Shown here: positions 17,907 to 25,970 of the stretch, piece after piece
Numbering within the stretch: the stretch's first letter is position 1
How the letters are laid out: each line of letters starts with the position of its first letter
DNA from: Actinacidiphila rubida
Lineage (GTDB): Bacteria > Actinomycetota > Actinomycetes > Streptomycetales > Streptomycetaceae
Direction of reading: 5' to 3'
DNA length: 64,000 bases
Assembly (NCBI RefSeq): GCF_900110255.1
Contig: NZ_FODD01000014.1
Location: 1 to 64,000, forward strand
Program-made: the position numbers and the translations under genes
The notes under the pieces: model-generated
Database searches by the model: none
The model's input: only the letters and a program-made list of their open reading frames with translations
Told to the model about the DNA's origin: nothing

Positions 17907-18794
17907 ATGCGTGCCGGAAACCGCCGCAGGCGGTCCGCTGTCCTGTTCTGCTCCACCGCCCTGCTCTGCGCGGCCGCCGCCCTGCCGGCCGCCGCGCAGG
18001 ACCAGGCCACCGAGGCGGCACCGCCGCCGGTCGCGGTCCGCGCGATGACGTTCAACATCCGTGCGGGATCCGGCGAGGACGGCGTCTTCGACATCGCCAG
18101 GACCTCCGCCGCGATCGCCGCGCAGCACCCCGACGTCGTCGCCCTCGAAGAGGTCGACGTGCACTGGGGCGCCCGAAGCGACTGGCAGGACGAGGCCACG
18201 CGGATCGCCCGCGCGACCGGCATGCGGGTGTTCTTCGCGCCGATCTACAGCCTCGACCCGCCGCAGGCCGGGGCGCCCCGCGAGGAGTTCGGCGTCGCGC
18301 TGCTGTCCCGCCACCCGATCCTGTCCGCCGTCAACCACCAGCTGACCCGGCTCTCCACGCAGGTGGCGAACCCGGTGCCGGCGCCCGCGCCCGGCTTCCC
18401 GGAGATCGTCACCGAGATCGGCGGCGCCCTCGTGCACGTCTACGGCACGCACCTGGACTACCGCGCGGACCCGTCGGTGCGGCGCCTGCAGGTCGCCGAC
18501 ACCCTGAGGATCCTCGACGAGGACCACGGCGAGCAGCAGGTCCTGATGGGCGATCTCAACGCCACTCCGAACGCCCCGGAGCTCGCCCCGCTGCTGGACC
18601 GCCTGACCGACGCGTGGGCCGTCACGCACCCGGGCGACCCGGGCCTGACCTACCCGGCCGGGGTCCCCGCGGAGCGCATCGACTACGTGCTGGTCTCGCA
18701 CGGTGTCGGCGTGCGCGGCGCGGCCGTGCCGGTGACCGAGGCGTCCGACCACCGCCCGGTGGTGGCCGACCTGACGGCGGCCCGCGGGCGCTGA
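17907..18794 (+). CDS. Secreted endonuclease/exonuclease/phosphatase family protein
   Basis: 295 residues with a Sec signal peptide (MRAGNRRRRS, then a hydrophobic core ending near PAAAQ). The EEP fold is clear: MTFNIRAG at the start of the domain, VVALEEVDVH (metal-binding Glu), YGTHLDYRAD, LMGDLNATPN (catalytic Asp-Asn) and ASDHRPVVADL (the final SDH motif). Such exported enzymes hydrolyse phosphodiesters in nucleic acids, phospholipids or inositol phosphates; the substrate is not evident. The ATG at 17907 has a consensus AGGAGG upstream. TTGACG at 17758-17763 is a possible -35 box, though no good -10 follows. Confidence 0.9.
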   Translation: MRAGNRRRRSAVLFCSTALLCAAAALPAAAQDQATEAAPPPVAVRAMTFNIRAGSGEDGVFDIARTSAAIAAQHPDVVALEEVDVHWGARSDWQDEATRIARATGMRVFFAPIYSLDPPQAGAPREEFGVALLSRHPILSAVNHQLTRLSTQVANPVPAPAPGFPEIVTEIGGALVHVYGTHLDYRADPSVRRLQVADTLRILDEDHGEQQVLMGDLNATPNAPELAPLLDRLTDAWAVTHPGDPGLTYPAGVPAERIDYVLVSHGVGVRGAAVPVTEASDHRPVVADLTAARGR

Positions 18795-18833
18795 CCCCGC
18801 CGGGCCGCGCTCAGCACGCCGGCGCCCGGACCG

Positions 18834-19628
18834 TCAGATCGTGTCCCACGGTGCGGACGCGTACAACTCGCTGATCTTGGCGAGGAGTTCCGCGTCCGCG
18901 GGAAACGGCACGTCGTCGATGAGCGAGATCGGCGACGTGCCGCGCGAGTTGGCGAGGAAGGCGCCGTCGTACCCCGGGACGTCGGCGAGCCGCAGCGGCC
19001 GCCGGATCTGCGGAACCCCGGCAGCGTCGAGGAGTTCCTCCAGCACCTGGAGCGTCACACCGCGCAGGTGCGGCGCGGTGGGCCACACGACGGTGCTGCC
19101 GGCCACGAAGCCGATGTTGGTGACCGCGCCCTCGGCGATCTCGCCGCCCGGACCGGTGAGCAGTGCCTCGCCGAACCCCTCGGCCGCCACCCGCCGCAGG
19201 TGGTAGCCCTGCCCGAAGCCGCCGAGGTGCTTCAGGTGCGCGGCCGGACGCTGATACGGCACCGACTTCACGCGCATCGGGCCGGCCGGCGCGTGTCCCG
19301 GCGGCCGGACGCTGACCACGAGCGTCACCGGCGCGCCCCCGCCGTCGTCCGGCTGGTAGACGTGGACGCGCACGGAGGCGTCGGTGCGGCCGGAGGAGGA
19401 CAGCGCGTGCGTGACGGCGGCGCGCACCCGCGCGCCGTCCAGCGCGGTGCCGAACAGCTCCCGGGTGGCGCCGTCGAGCCGGGCGAGGTGGAAGCGCAGG
19501 CCGCGCACCCGCCCGTCCCTGACCTGCATCGCGGTGAAGTGGCCGTACCCGGTGAGCACGGCGCCCAGGGCGTCGGCGGTCGCGGGCTCGCCGTCCGCCT
19601 CGACCAGCAGTTCGGGAGTGTCCGTCAT
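18834..19628 (-). CDS. Aminotransferase class IV (aminodeoxychorismate lyase/branched-chain type)
   Basis: 264 residues from the ATG at 19628. PLP-dependent fold-type IV proteins carry the Schiff-base Lys in the middle of the chain; here it lies in AAHLKHLGGFGQGYHLRR. Later motifs are ALLTGPGGEIAEGAVTNIGFV, with the Glu that holds the pyridine nitrogen (EGAVTN), and LANSRGTSPI. Members include aminodeoxychorismate lyase, branched-chain and D-amino-acid aminotransferases; actinomycete versions like this are usually unassigned. The RidA gene lies 5 nt upstream in the same direction, which fits, because RidA proteins clear reactive enamines made by PLP enzymes. Confidence 0.87.
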   Translation of the reverse strand: MTDTPELLVEADGEPATADALGAVLTGYGHFTAMQVRDGRVRGLRFHLARLDGATRELFGTALDGARVRAAVTHALSSSGRTDASVRVHVYQPDDGGGAPVTLVVSVRPPGHAPAGPMRVKSVPYQRPAAHLKHLGGFGQGYHLRRVAAEGFGEALLTGPGGEIAEGAVTNIGFVAGSTVVWPTAPHLRGVTLQVLEELLDAAGVPQIRRPLRLADVPGYDGAFLANSRGTSPISLIDDVPFPADAELLAKISELYASAPWDTI

Positions 19629-19633
19629 GCCCG

Positions 19634-20092
19634 TCAGCCTAGGCGGGGTGTGCGGGCCGGGAGCGCGGCGGTGAGGTCCAACTCCACGAGCTGGCCGGTG
19701 AATCCGAGCCGGGTCACACCCAGCAGCGTGCTCGCGGTGCTGAACGCGGGCCCGAGATCGGTGGAGTTGAGGGCCTTCCAGACGAGGCCGAGCACTTGGG
19801 TGCTGTCGCTCGCCACGTAGACGACCGACCGCACGACGTCCTCCGGACGGGCGCCGACCGCGGCCAGCGCGATCAGGCTGTTGGCGGCGACCCGCCGGGC
19901 CTGCGCCTCGTGGTCGCCGGGCCCGACGAGGTTCCCCGCGGCGTCGAGCGGGCACTGCCCCGCCAGGTAGGCGGTCCGGCCGGCCTCCACCACGGTGATG
20001 TGGTGGTAGCCGGGCGTCGGATGCAGGCTGTGCGGGTTGACCCGCGTGATCCGGGGGCTCGCCGCGGCGTCCGCGGTCTCGGGGGGCTTCAT
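19634..20092 (-). CDS. RidA/YjgF family protein (probable imine/enamine deaminase)
   Basis: 152 residues from the ATG at 20092; longer in-frame extensions run back into the tRNA terminator and were rejected. The chain follows the RidA pattern: HPTPGYHHITVVEAGRTAYLAGQCPLDAAGNLVGPGDHEAQARR and later DVVRSVVYV and RLGFTGQLVELDLTAAL. RidA trimers hydrolyse imines released by PLP enzymes. It immediately precedes the class IV aminotransferase gene, so the two form an operon. The conserved Arg that holds the substrate carboxylate in canonical RidA (near the C-terminus, VEIE context) was not identified with certainty. Confidence 0.87.
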   Translation of the reverse strand: MKPPETADAAASPRITRVNPHSLHPTPGYHHITVVEAGRTAYLAGQCPLDAAGNLVGPGDHEAQARRVAANSLIALAAVGARPEDVVRSVVYVASDSTQVLGLVWKALNSTDLGPAFSTASTLLGVTRLGFTGQLVELDLTAALPARTPRLG

Positions 20093-20181
20093 GCCGGGGA
20101 GTCTGCCCCACCCGCGGCGGCCTTCCCATTCCTTTTCCCGCGGGCGGGACGCGGCCCCGGGCACGCGCGGGGCCGGGAACG

Positions 20182-20214
20182 AAAAAACGGTGCCGACCCG
20201 AGGGGTCGACACCG
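20182..20214 (-). terminator. Rho-independent terminator of tRNA-Leu
   Basis: On the minus strand a 12-bp stem with one G-T pair (20203-20214 with 20188-20199) and a 3-nt loop is followed by six T. This is the only textbook stem plus T-run terminator seen in the window. Confidence 0.9.
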
Positions 20215-20229
20215 ATCATGTACACAGAG

Positions 20230-20313
20230 TGTCCGAGGGGGGACTTGAACCCCCACGCCCAATAAGGGCACTAGCACCTCAAGCTAGCGCGTCTGCCATT
20301 CCGCCACCCGGAC
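20230..20313 (-). tRNA. tRNA-Leu (anticodon GAG)
   Basis: An 84-nt class II tRNA with a long variable arm. The acceptor stem GTCCGGG pairs with CTCGGAC (one G-T pair). The anticodon stem CTAGC/GCTAG encloses TTGAGGT, giving anticodon GAG, and the T arm is GGGGG-TTCAAGT-CCCCC. CCA is not encoded. It is followed by a strong terminator. Confidence 0.95.
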
Positions 20314-20469
20314 CGGGTACGACGCCGCGACCTGCGTGGTCGCGGTGACAGGAACAACGATACCAAGGATTCGGAGTGCTCCTCACCTCCATTGCGCGCG
20401 GGCGGGAACGCCGCAGGCGGGCCCCGCCGCGGCCTGCCGGCGGGCCCGCCTGGGGCGCCGCGGTCACGC

Positions 20470-21135
20470 CTAGTCGGCGATCCCGACGGCCCTCCGGATC
20501 ATGCCCGGGTCCTCCAGCGCGCGCAGCATGCAGTGGGCCACGTCGGCACGGGCGACCGTCATGCCGCCCCTGACGTTGCACCCGTAGGCGGTGCGGTAGG
20601 CGCCGCTGAGCGGCCTGCCGGTGAGCCGGGGCGGGCGGACCGCGGTCCAGTCCAGCCCGCTGTCGCGCAGCACGTCCTCCATGACGGCCAGGTCCGCGTA
20701 CTGCCGGCCGAACACCCGCCGCACCAGCGGCGTGGCCACGTAGCGCGTGAGCGGGGCCTCCCCGGGGTCGTGGCGGGGCGGGTTGGGGCGGCCCGGGGAC
20801 GGCGTGACGGAGACCGGCGCCGCGCTGACCACGACGATCCGCCGCACGCCCGCGGCCTGCATCGCCGCGGTGATCGCGCGGGTGCCGGCGGCCGTGATGC
20901 CGATGTCGGCGCGGGAGCGGGGGCCGAGCGCGGACAGCACCGCGTCCGCGCCCTCGACCGCCGTCCGCAGCGCGGCCGGGTCCGGTGCGGCCAGGTCGGC
21001 GGCCACCGACGGCACGTCCCGGGTGAGGTGGGCGGGGTGCCGGGCCACGGCGGTGACGTCGTGGCCGGCGGTGAGGGCCTGCTCCAGCAGGTGCGTGCCG
21101 ATGCCTCCGGTGGCGGCGAAGATCGTCAGCTTCAT
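20470..21135 (-). CDS. NAD(P)H-binding atypical SDR / NmrA-like oxidoreductase
   Basis: 221 residues from an ATG at 21135 with GAGGAG 6 nt upstream. The Rossmann nucleotide motif is at the very N-terminus: TIFAATGGIGTHLLEQAL. The next strand ends in AVARHPAHL, and the LSALG and VRRIVVVSAAPV segments are typical of NmrA/BVR-B-like proteins. The classical YxxxK pair is not evident, which is common in this group: members bind NAD(P)H as reductases or redox sensors. It stands alone between tRNA-Leu and chorismate mutase. No specific substrate can be assigned. Confidence 0.88.
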   Translation of the reverse strand: MKLTIFAATGGIGTHLLEQALTAGHDVTAVARHPAHLTRDVPSVAADLAAPDPAALRTAVEGADAVLSALGPRSRADIGITAAGTRAITAAMQAAGVRRIVVVSAAPVSVTPSPGRPNPPRHDPGEAPLTRYVATPLVRRVFGRQYADLAVMEDVLRDSGLDWTAVRPPRLTGRPLSGAYRTAYGCNVRGGMTVARADVAHCMLRALEDPGMIRRAVGIAD

Positions 21136-21316
21136 CGGTCGCTCCTCGTGTCCGTGGCGTCGCCGCGTGCGGTCCCTACGGGATCAACGCGGAGGTCCGC
21201 CCGCGGTTGCGGGAGCGGTCGCCGGGCGTTCCGGGCCCGGCTCACGGCCGGCGGTGTCGCGAGGCCGCCGGGTCCGGGCGTTCCGGGCCTGCGGCAGCGG
21301 AGGCTCGCGGGAGGCG

Positions 21317-21667
21317 TCAGGCCGCGGGCCCGTCCTGCCGCGGTCGGGCGGCGATCGCACGGTGGTGGCGGACCACCTCGTCGATGATGAAGTTCAGGAA
21401 CTTCTCGGCGAACGCGGGGTCCAGCCGGGCGTCCGTGGCAAGCCGCCGCAGCCGCGCGATCTGGTCGGCCTCCCGGGCCGGGTCGGCGGGCGGGAGGTGG
21501 TGGGCGGCCTTGAGCTCACCGACCTGCTGGGTGCACTTGAAGCGCTCCGCCAGCAGGTGGACCAGTGCCGCGTCGAGGTTGTCGATGCTGCCGCGCAGGG
21601 CCCGCAGCTGCTCCAGTGCGGCCTCGTCGCCCACCAGAGTGTTCTCGGCGGTCGGCTGGTCGTTCAT
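21317..21667 (-). CDS. Chorismate mutase (AroQ type)
   Basis: 116 residues from the ATG at 21667. The AroQ all-helical fold is shown by the N-terminal helix [52 protein letters not shown] compressed into one domain, with Arg, Lys and Glu/Asp residues in the standard spacing. The enzyme converts chorismate to prephenate, the entry to Phe and Tyr. It is a monofunctional short protein without a prephenate dehydratase domain. It diverges from fdhD; the 140-bp space should hold both promoters, and a TAGGGT box lies on the minus strand near 21721-21726. Confidence 0.88.
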   Translation of the reverse strand: MNDQPTAENTLVGDEAALEQLRALRGSIDNLDAALVHLLAERFKCTQQVGELKAAHHLPPADPAREADQIARLRRLATDARLDPAFAEKFLNFIIDEVVRHHRAIAARPRQDGPAA

Positions 21668-21807
21668 CTCGGTCTGCCATCCTGGTCGGTCCGTGGTGCT
21701 CCCATGCGCTGCCGGCTTCACCCTATGACACCCTGCACGAAGGGGCCGAGCGCGCCCGAAGGGCGGACACCGCGGGCCGGACGGGCACAGCGACGGGACT
21801 GATGGGC

Positions 21808-22653
21808 ATGGGACGGGTCACCGAACGGCGCCGGGTACTGCGCATCAGGAACGGCGCCACGGGGTACCGCGCGGACACGCTGGTGGCCGAGGAGCCGATG
21901 GAGATTCGGCTCAACGGCCGGCCGCTGGCGATCACCATGCGCACGCCCGGCGACGACTTCGCGCTCGCCACGGGGTTCCTGGTGAGCGAGGGCGTGCTGG
22001 CCTCCGCCGACGAGGTCGCCAACGTCGTGTACTGCGCGGGCGCCACCGCCGACGGCGGCAACACCTACAACGTCGTGGACGTGACGCTCGCGCCCGGCGT
22101 GCCGCTGCCGGACATCGCGCTGGAACGCAACGTCTACACCTCCTCCTCCTGCGGGCTGTGCGGGAAGGCGAGCCTGGACGCGGTGCGCACCGCGACCCGC
22201 ATGCCGCCCGGCGACCCGCTGGCGCCGCGGCTGACCCCGGAGTTGCTCGCCGCCCTGCCCGACCGGCTGCGGGCCGCGCAGGAGGTCTTCGACCGCACCG
22301 GCGGGCTGCACGCGGCGGCCCTGTTCACCGGCGACGGCGACCTGGTCGACGTGCGCGAGGACGTGGGCCGGCACAACGCGGTGGACAAGCTGGTGGGCCG
22401 CGCGCTGACCGAGGGCCGGCTGCCGCTGCACGACCTGATCCTCATGGTCTCGGGGCGGGCCTCCTTCGAGCTGGTGCAGAAGGCGGTGATGGCCGGCATC
22501 CAGGTGCTGGCCGCGGTGTCCGCGCCGTCCTCGCTGGCCGTCGACCTGGCGGCGGAGTCGGGTCTGACGCTGGTGGGATTCCTGCGGGGCGACTCCATGA
22601 ACGTGTACGCGGGCGCGGACCGTTTCGCACGGGCGGCCGAACAGGCACACTGA
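21808..22653 (+). CDS. fdhD: Formate dehydrogenase accessory sulfurtransferase FdhD
   Basis: 281 residues from the ATG at 21808; another ATG two codons upstream is possible. FdhD carries sulfur from a cysteine desulfurase to the molybdenum cofactor of formate dehydrogenase. The functional CxxC is at residues 115-118 (SSSCGLCGK). Other family motifs are [34 protein letters not shown] and [15 protein letters not shown]. No formate dehydrogenase subunit gene lies in the window, which is usual because fdhD is often unlinked. Confidence 0.95.
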   Translation: MGRVTERRRVLRIRNGATGYRADTLVAEEPMEIRLNGRPLAITMRTPGDDFALATGFLVSEGVLASADEVANVVYCAGATADGGNTYNVVDVTLAPGVPLPDIALERNVYTSSSCGLCGKASLDAVRTATRMPPGDPLAPRLTPELLAALPDRLRAAQEVFDRTGGLHAAALFTGDGDLVDVREDVGRHNAVDKLVGRALTEGRLPLHDLILMVSGRASFELVQKAVMAGIQVLAAVSAPSSLAVDLAAESGLTLVGFLRGDSMNVYAGADRFARAAEQAH

Positions 22654-22719
22654 CGTCCGAATCCCCCGGCGGGCAACGCCGCCGGCGGCCGGCCGTGCCA
22701 AACCCTGCGGGAGCCCTGC

Positions 22720-23094
22720 GTGTTCGCCCTGAGTGCCGTCCTGACCGCCCTGCTGCTCCTGGAGGTCGTCCCGTCCGCGATCGCCGCACTGACCCGGTTC
22801 GGGCCGGGCGTGGAACGCCTGGACGGCCTGACCCGGCTCGGGCTGGTGGAGGGGCGCCGCCGCTGGGTGCCGCCGGTGGTGGGCGCGGGGCACACGCTCG
22901 CCACGGTGGCGCTGCTGGCCGGCATCTGGCACCCGGCCCTGGGGGTCGCGGGCGCGGCCGCCGAGGTCCTGTTCTTCGGCTGGGTGCTGACCCGTCAGCT
23001 GCGGTTCGGCGACCGCGGCAGGGAGCTGTTCGCCTACGGCCTCTTCACGTCGTGGTCGGCGGCGGTGCTGCTGGTGGCCGCGGTCCGGCTGTGA
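22720..23094 (+). CDS. DoxX family membrane protein
   Basis: 124 residues from a GTG at 22720 with GGGAG 7 nt upstream. Four hydrophobic helices can be read (about 3-23, 50-68, 70-88 and 102-122), with charged loops containing FGPGVERLDGLTRLGL. The size, topology and the E(G)RRRWVPPVVG loop fit the DoxX-like group. The function is unclear: DoxX relatives join quinone- or thiol-linked membrane complexes. It follows fdhD by 66 nt and may share its transcript. A GC hairpin follows the stop. Confidence 0.75.
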   Translation: MFALSAVLTALLLLEVVPSAIAALTRFGPGVERLDGLTRLGLVEGRRRWVPPVVGAGHTLATVALLAGIWHPALGVAGAAAEVLFFGWVLTRQLRFGDRGRELFAYGLFTSWSAAVLLVAAVRL

Positions 23095-23119
23095 GCGCCG
23101 GGACCGCGGCCGGAACGGC

Positions 23120-23141
23120 GGCCGGGGCCCGCGCCCCGGCC
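23120..23141. terminator. 9-bp GC hairpin between convergent genes
   Basis: GGCCGGGGC and its complement GCCCCGGCC pair across a 4-nt loop, in the 66 bp between the DoxX and DinB genes. Confidence 0.6.
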
Positions 23142-23160
23142 CGAGCCGGTTCGCGGGCGG

Positions 23161-23688
23161 TCAGCGTCCGACGGACCCGTCGTGCAGCTCGCGCAGGATG
23201 TCGGCGTGGCCGGCGTGCCGCCCGGTCTCCTCGATCATGTGGACCAGCACCCAGCGCATGGTGGGCGGCGGGGTGCTGCGCAGCGAGCGCGCGCCGGGCC
23301 GCTCCAGGTCGTCGCACGCCTCGATGACGGCGTTGGCGCGGGCGATCGCGTCGCTGTAGGCGGCGACCAGCTGTTCGCGGGTCTCGCCGCCGGACTGCGG
23401 CTCGTCCTCCCACGGGGGCCCGTCGTGGCCCTCGTAGGCCCACACGAACCAGTTGAGCTCGACCGCGGTCAGGTGCCTCAGCAGCCAGAACAGGCTGGTG
23501 CCCGACGGCACGAGCGGCGTGTCCGCGGCGTCGTCGGGGACGCCCTCGGTCTTCCGGACCACCGACTCGCGCAGGTAGTCGAGGAAGGTGAGCAGGGTGC
23601 GCTTCTCGCCGTCCGCCGACTCAGGCGGGCGCAGGTCGCGCTGCCTGTCCCGGCTCCCGCCGGCCGGCGGCATCGTTGTCTCGGTCAT
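23161..23688 (-). CDS. DinB family protein (DUF664, mycothiol transferase-like)
   Basis: 175 residues from the ATG at 23688. A four-helix DinB bundle is shown by LTFLDYLRESVV, FWLLRHLTAVELNWF (first metal His), and WVLVHMIEETGRHAGHADILRELHDG (the HxxxH-type pair GRHAGHAD). This layout is that of mycothiol- or bacillithiol-dependent transferases and isomerases. The start lies 68 nt inside the end of the upstream transporter gene, an unusually long overlap, so expression is probably coupled to it. Two more proteins of the wider fold are encoded at 3293 and 57616. Confidence 0.85.
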   Translation of the reverse strand: MTETTMPPAGGSRDRQRDLRPPESADGEKRTLLTFLDYLRESVVRKTEGVPDDAADTPLVPSGTSLFWLLRHLTAVELNWFVWAYEGHDGPPWEDEPQSGGETREQLVAAYSDAIARANAVIEACDDLERPGARSLRSTPPPTMRWVLVHMIEETGRHAGHADILRELHDGSVGR

Positions 23689-24676
23689 CGGGCCACGCTA
23701 TCGGGGGCGGTGGTTGCCGCGCCCAGCGCTTGGCGAGCACCGCGCAGACCATCAGCTGCATCTGGTGGAAGAGCATCAGCGGCAGCACCGCGAGTCCCGC
23801 GTGGGCGCCGAACAGCACCGCGGCCATGGGCAGTCCGGAGGCGAGGCTCTTCTTCGAGCCGGCGAACACGATGGTGATCCGGTCGGCGCGGCCGAAGCCC
23901 AGACGGCGGGCGCCGAACCCGGTGAGGGTGAGCATGGCGGCGAGCAGCAGGGCCTCGGCGGCGAGCAGGCCGGCCAGCCGCGGCAGGGACACCTGGTGCC
24001 AGATGCCCTCGGCCATGCCGGCACTGAAGGCGGCGTAGACCACGAGCAGGATCGAGCCGCGGTCGACGTATCCGAGCAGCCGCCGGTGCCGGGCCAGGCG
24101 CGGGGCGGTCCAGCGGCGCAGGAGCTGCCCGGCGAGGAACGGCGCGAGCAGCTGCGCGGCGATGCCGATCACGGCGTGGCCGTCGATGCCGGCGCTGCCG
24201 CCGATCACCAGGGCCGCCAGCAGCGGGGTGACGACGATGCCGGCCAGGCTGGAGAAGGAGCCGGCGCACACCGCGGCGGCGACGTTGCCGCGGGCGATCG
24301 AGGTGAACGCGATCGACGACTGGATCGTGGACGGCAGCAGGCACAGGAACAGGAACCCGGTGTACAGCTGCGGGGAGAGCACGTACGGCACGAGGCCGCG
24401 GGCGGCCAGGCCCAGCAGGGGGAACACCGCGAACGTGGCGGCGAGGACGGTCAGGTGCAGCCGCCAGTGGCGGAGGCCGTCCATCGCCTCGCGGGTCGAC
24501 AGCCGTGTCCCGTACAGGAAGAACAGCAGGGCGACGGCGCCGTTCGCGGCCGTGCCGGCGACGTGCGCGCCGCCGCCCGTGGCCGGCAGCAGCGCGGCGA
24601 GCAGCACGGTGCCCAGCAGGGCCGCGATGTACGGGTCGACGGGCAGGCGGGCGAGGAGCGCGCGGGGACGGGGCAC
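23621..24676 (-). CDS. Bile acid:sodium symporter family transporter (BASS)
   Basis: 351 residues from a GTG at 24676, with about nine to ten hydrophobic helices. The family is recognised from ALLFFLYGTRLSTREAMDGLRHWRLHL, LCLLPSTIQSSIAFTSIARGNVAAA and FAGSKKSLASGLPMA. It resembles the YfeH-like subgroup. The substrate is unknown but should be an organic anion such as a carboxylate. The tail after residue 330 is polar and Pro/Asp/Arg-rich. It diverges from a LysR regulator, with only 91 bp between starts, so control by that regulator is likely. The downstream DinB gene starts within its last 68 nt. Confidence 0.88.
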   Translation of the reverse strand: MPRPRALLARLPVDPYIAALLGTVLLAALLPATGGGAHVAGTAANGAVALLFFLYGTRLSTREAMDGLRHWRLHLTVLAATFAVFPLLGLAARGLVPYVLSPQLYTGFLFLCLLPSTIQSSIAFTSIARGNVAAAVCAGSFSSLAGIVVTPLLAALVIGGSAGIDGHAVIGIAAQLLAPFLAGQLLRRWTAPRLARHRRLLGYVDRGSILLVVYAAFSAGMAEGIWHQVSLPRLAGLLAAEALLLAAMLTLTGFGARRLGFGRADRITIVFAGSKKSLASGLPMAAVLFGAHAGLAVLPLMLFHQMQLMVCAVLAKRWARQPPPPIAWPDDRDNDAAGRREPGQAARPAPA

Positions 24677-24732
24677 GGCTCCAGCATGCGCGCGGCACGG
24701 TGATCGGGAAAGGCGCTGGCCGCACTGACTGC

Positions 24733-24761
24733 CATCACGATGCGCGATGACCGGCTAGGCT
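24733..24761 (+). promoter_or_regulatory. Inverted repeat and leaderless promoter of the LysR gene
   Basis: CATCACG (24733-24739) and CGCGATG (24743-24749) form an inverted repeat with one mismatch around ATG. TAGGCT (24756-24761) is a -10 box 6 nt before the GTG start, implying a leaderless mRNA. A symmetric element in the spacer between divergent LysR and transporter genes fits a LysR binding site. Confidence 0.5.
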
Positions 24762-24767
24762 GGCGGC

Positions 24768-25637
24768 GTGTTCGACCCGGTGCAGTTGCGCAGCTTCCTG
24801 ACCGTCGCCCAGACGCTGAGTTTCACCCAGGCCGCCCACCGGCTGGGCCTGCGGCAGTCCACGGTCAGCCAGCACGTGCGGCGGCTGGAGGAGGCCGCGG
24901 GCGTGCGGCTGTTCGCGCGGGACACCCACAGCGTGGACCTCACCGAGGACGGGGAGGCGATGCTCGGCTTCGCCCGCACGATCCTGGAGGCCAACGAGCG
25001 GGCCGCCGGCTTCTTCACCGGGACCCGGCCGCGCGGCCGGGTGCGGTTCGGCGTCTCAGAGGACTTCGTGCTGACCCGCCTGCCGGAGATCCTGGAGGGT
25101 TTCCGCCGCGAACACCCCGAGGTGGAGCTGGAGTTGACCGTGGAGCTGTCCGGCACCCTGCACCAGCGGCTGGCGGCCGGGCAGCTCGACCTGTGCCTGG
25201 CCAAACGGTACGGCGCCGACGGTCCGGGCCGGCTGGTGTGGCGGGACAAGCTGGTGTGGATCGGCAGCGAGCGGCTGCGGCTGGACCCGCAGCGGCCGGT
25301 TCCGCTGATCGCCTTCCCGGCGCCGGGCATCACCCGGGCCCGCGCGCTGGACGTGCTGGAGCGCCACGGCCGCAGCTGGCGGGTGGCGTGCACCAGCGCC
25401 TCGCTCAGCGGCCTGGTCGCCGCGGCCCGCGCCGGCCTCGGCGTGATGGCCCATGCGCAGGGACTGATCCCGGCGGGACTGGTCCGGCTGCCCGCGCGGG
25501 CGGCCGCGCTGCCCGAACTCGGCGGCGTGGACTTCGTGCTGCTGCACGGCCGCCGGCGGTCCCCGGCCCAGCCCGCCGCGGACGCGCTCGCGGCCGCGAT
25601 CCTGGCAGGCGGGGACCGGTTGCACCGCTCTCTGTGA
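24768..25637 (+). CDS. LysR family transcriptional regulator
   Basis: 289 residues from a GTG at 24768. The N-terminal winged helix is standard: LRSFLTVAQTLSFTQAAHRLGLRQSTVSQHVRRLEEAAGVRLFARDTHSVDLTEDGE, split here by family positions 6-62. The C-terminal effector domain starts at RGRVRFGVSEDF. TAGGCT lies 6 nt before the start, and no ribosome binding site is needed in a leaderless gene. It diverges from the BASS transporter and DinB pair and most likely controls them; an inverted repeat lies between the two starts. The inducer is unknown, probably the transporter's substrate. Confidence 0.92.
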   Translation: MFDPVQLRSFLTVAQTLSFTQAAHRLGLRQSTVSQHVRRLEEAAGVRLFARDTHSVDLTEDGEAMLGFARTILEANERAAGFFTGTRPRGRVRFGVSEDFVLTRLPEILEGFRREHPEVELELTVELSGTLHQRLAAGQLDLCLAKRYGADGPGRLVWRDKLVWIGSERLRLDPQRPVPLIAFPAPGITRARALDVLERHGRSWRVACTSASLSGLVAAARAGLGVMAHAQGLIPAGLVRLPARAAALPELGGVDFVLLHGRRRSPAQPAADALAAAILAGGDRLHRSL

Positions 25638-25970
25638 TCCGTCCGTGCGGGCGCGCAAACGGCCCGGAAGGGCCCTCGCGGACCCCCTCCGGATGCCCGT
25701 TCGAGCGCGGGACGGGTGGGGCGAAGGGGACAGGTGGGGTCCGAGAGGATGGAGCGACCGTGACCGGCCCGGGCAGATTTGGTGGAGATCACCCCCGCCG
25801 GGCGCCCCCAGCGGGCTGGCCAGGGCCGACCGCGTTCCCCCTACTCATGCGTAACCATGCGCCGACCTGGGCATATACCGATTCGAGCGGCCCGCGTCTC
25901 GGCTCTCCCGCTTCCTGTGAGGATCGGGTAGCTTACGGGCCCGCACCGTGCGGTCCTAGGAGAACAACCG
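25638..25970. other. Intergenic region upstream of the acyl-CoA synthetase
   Basis: 333 bp without a credible gene. The end is AT-richer, with TAGCTT at 25929-25934 as a possible -10 about 37 nt before the TTG start, and AGGAG at 25957-25963 as its ribosome binding site. No good -35 box was seen. Confidence 0.5.
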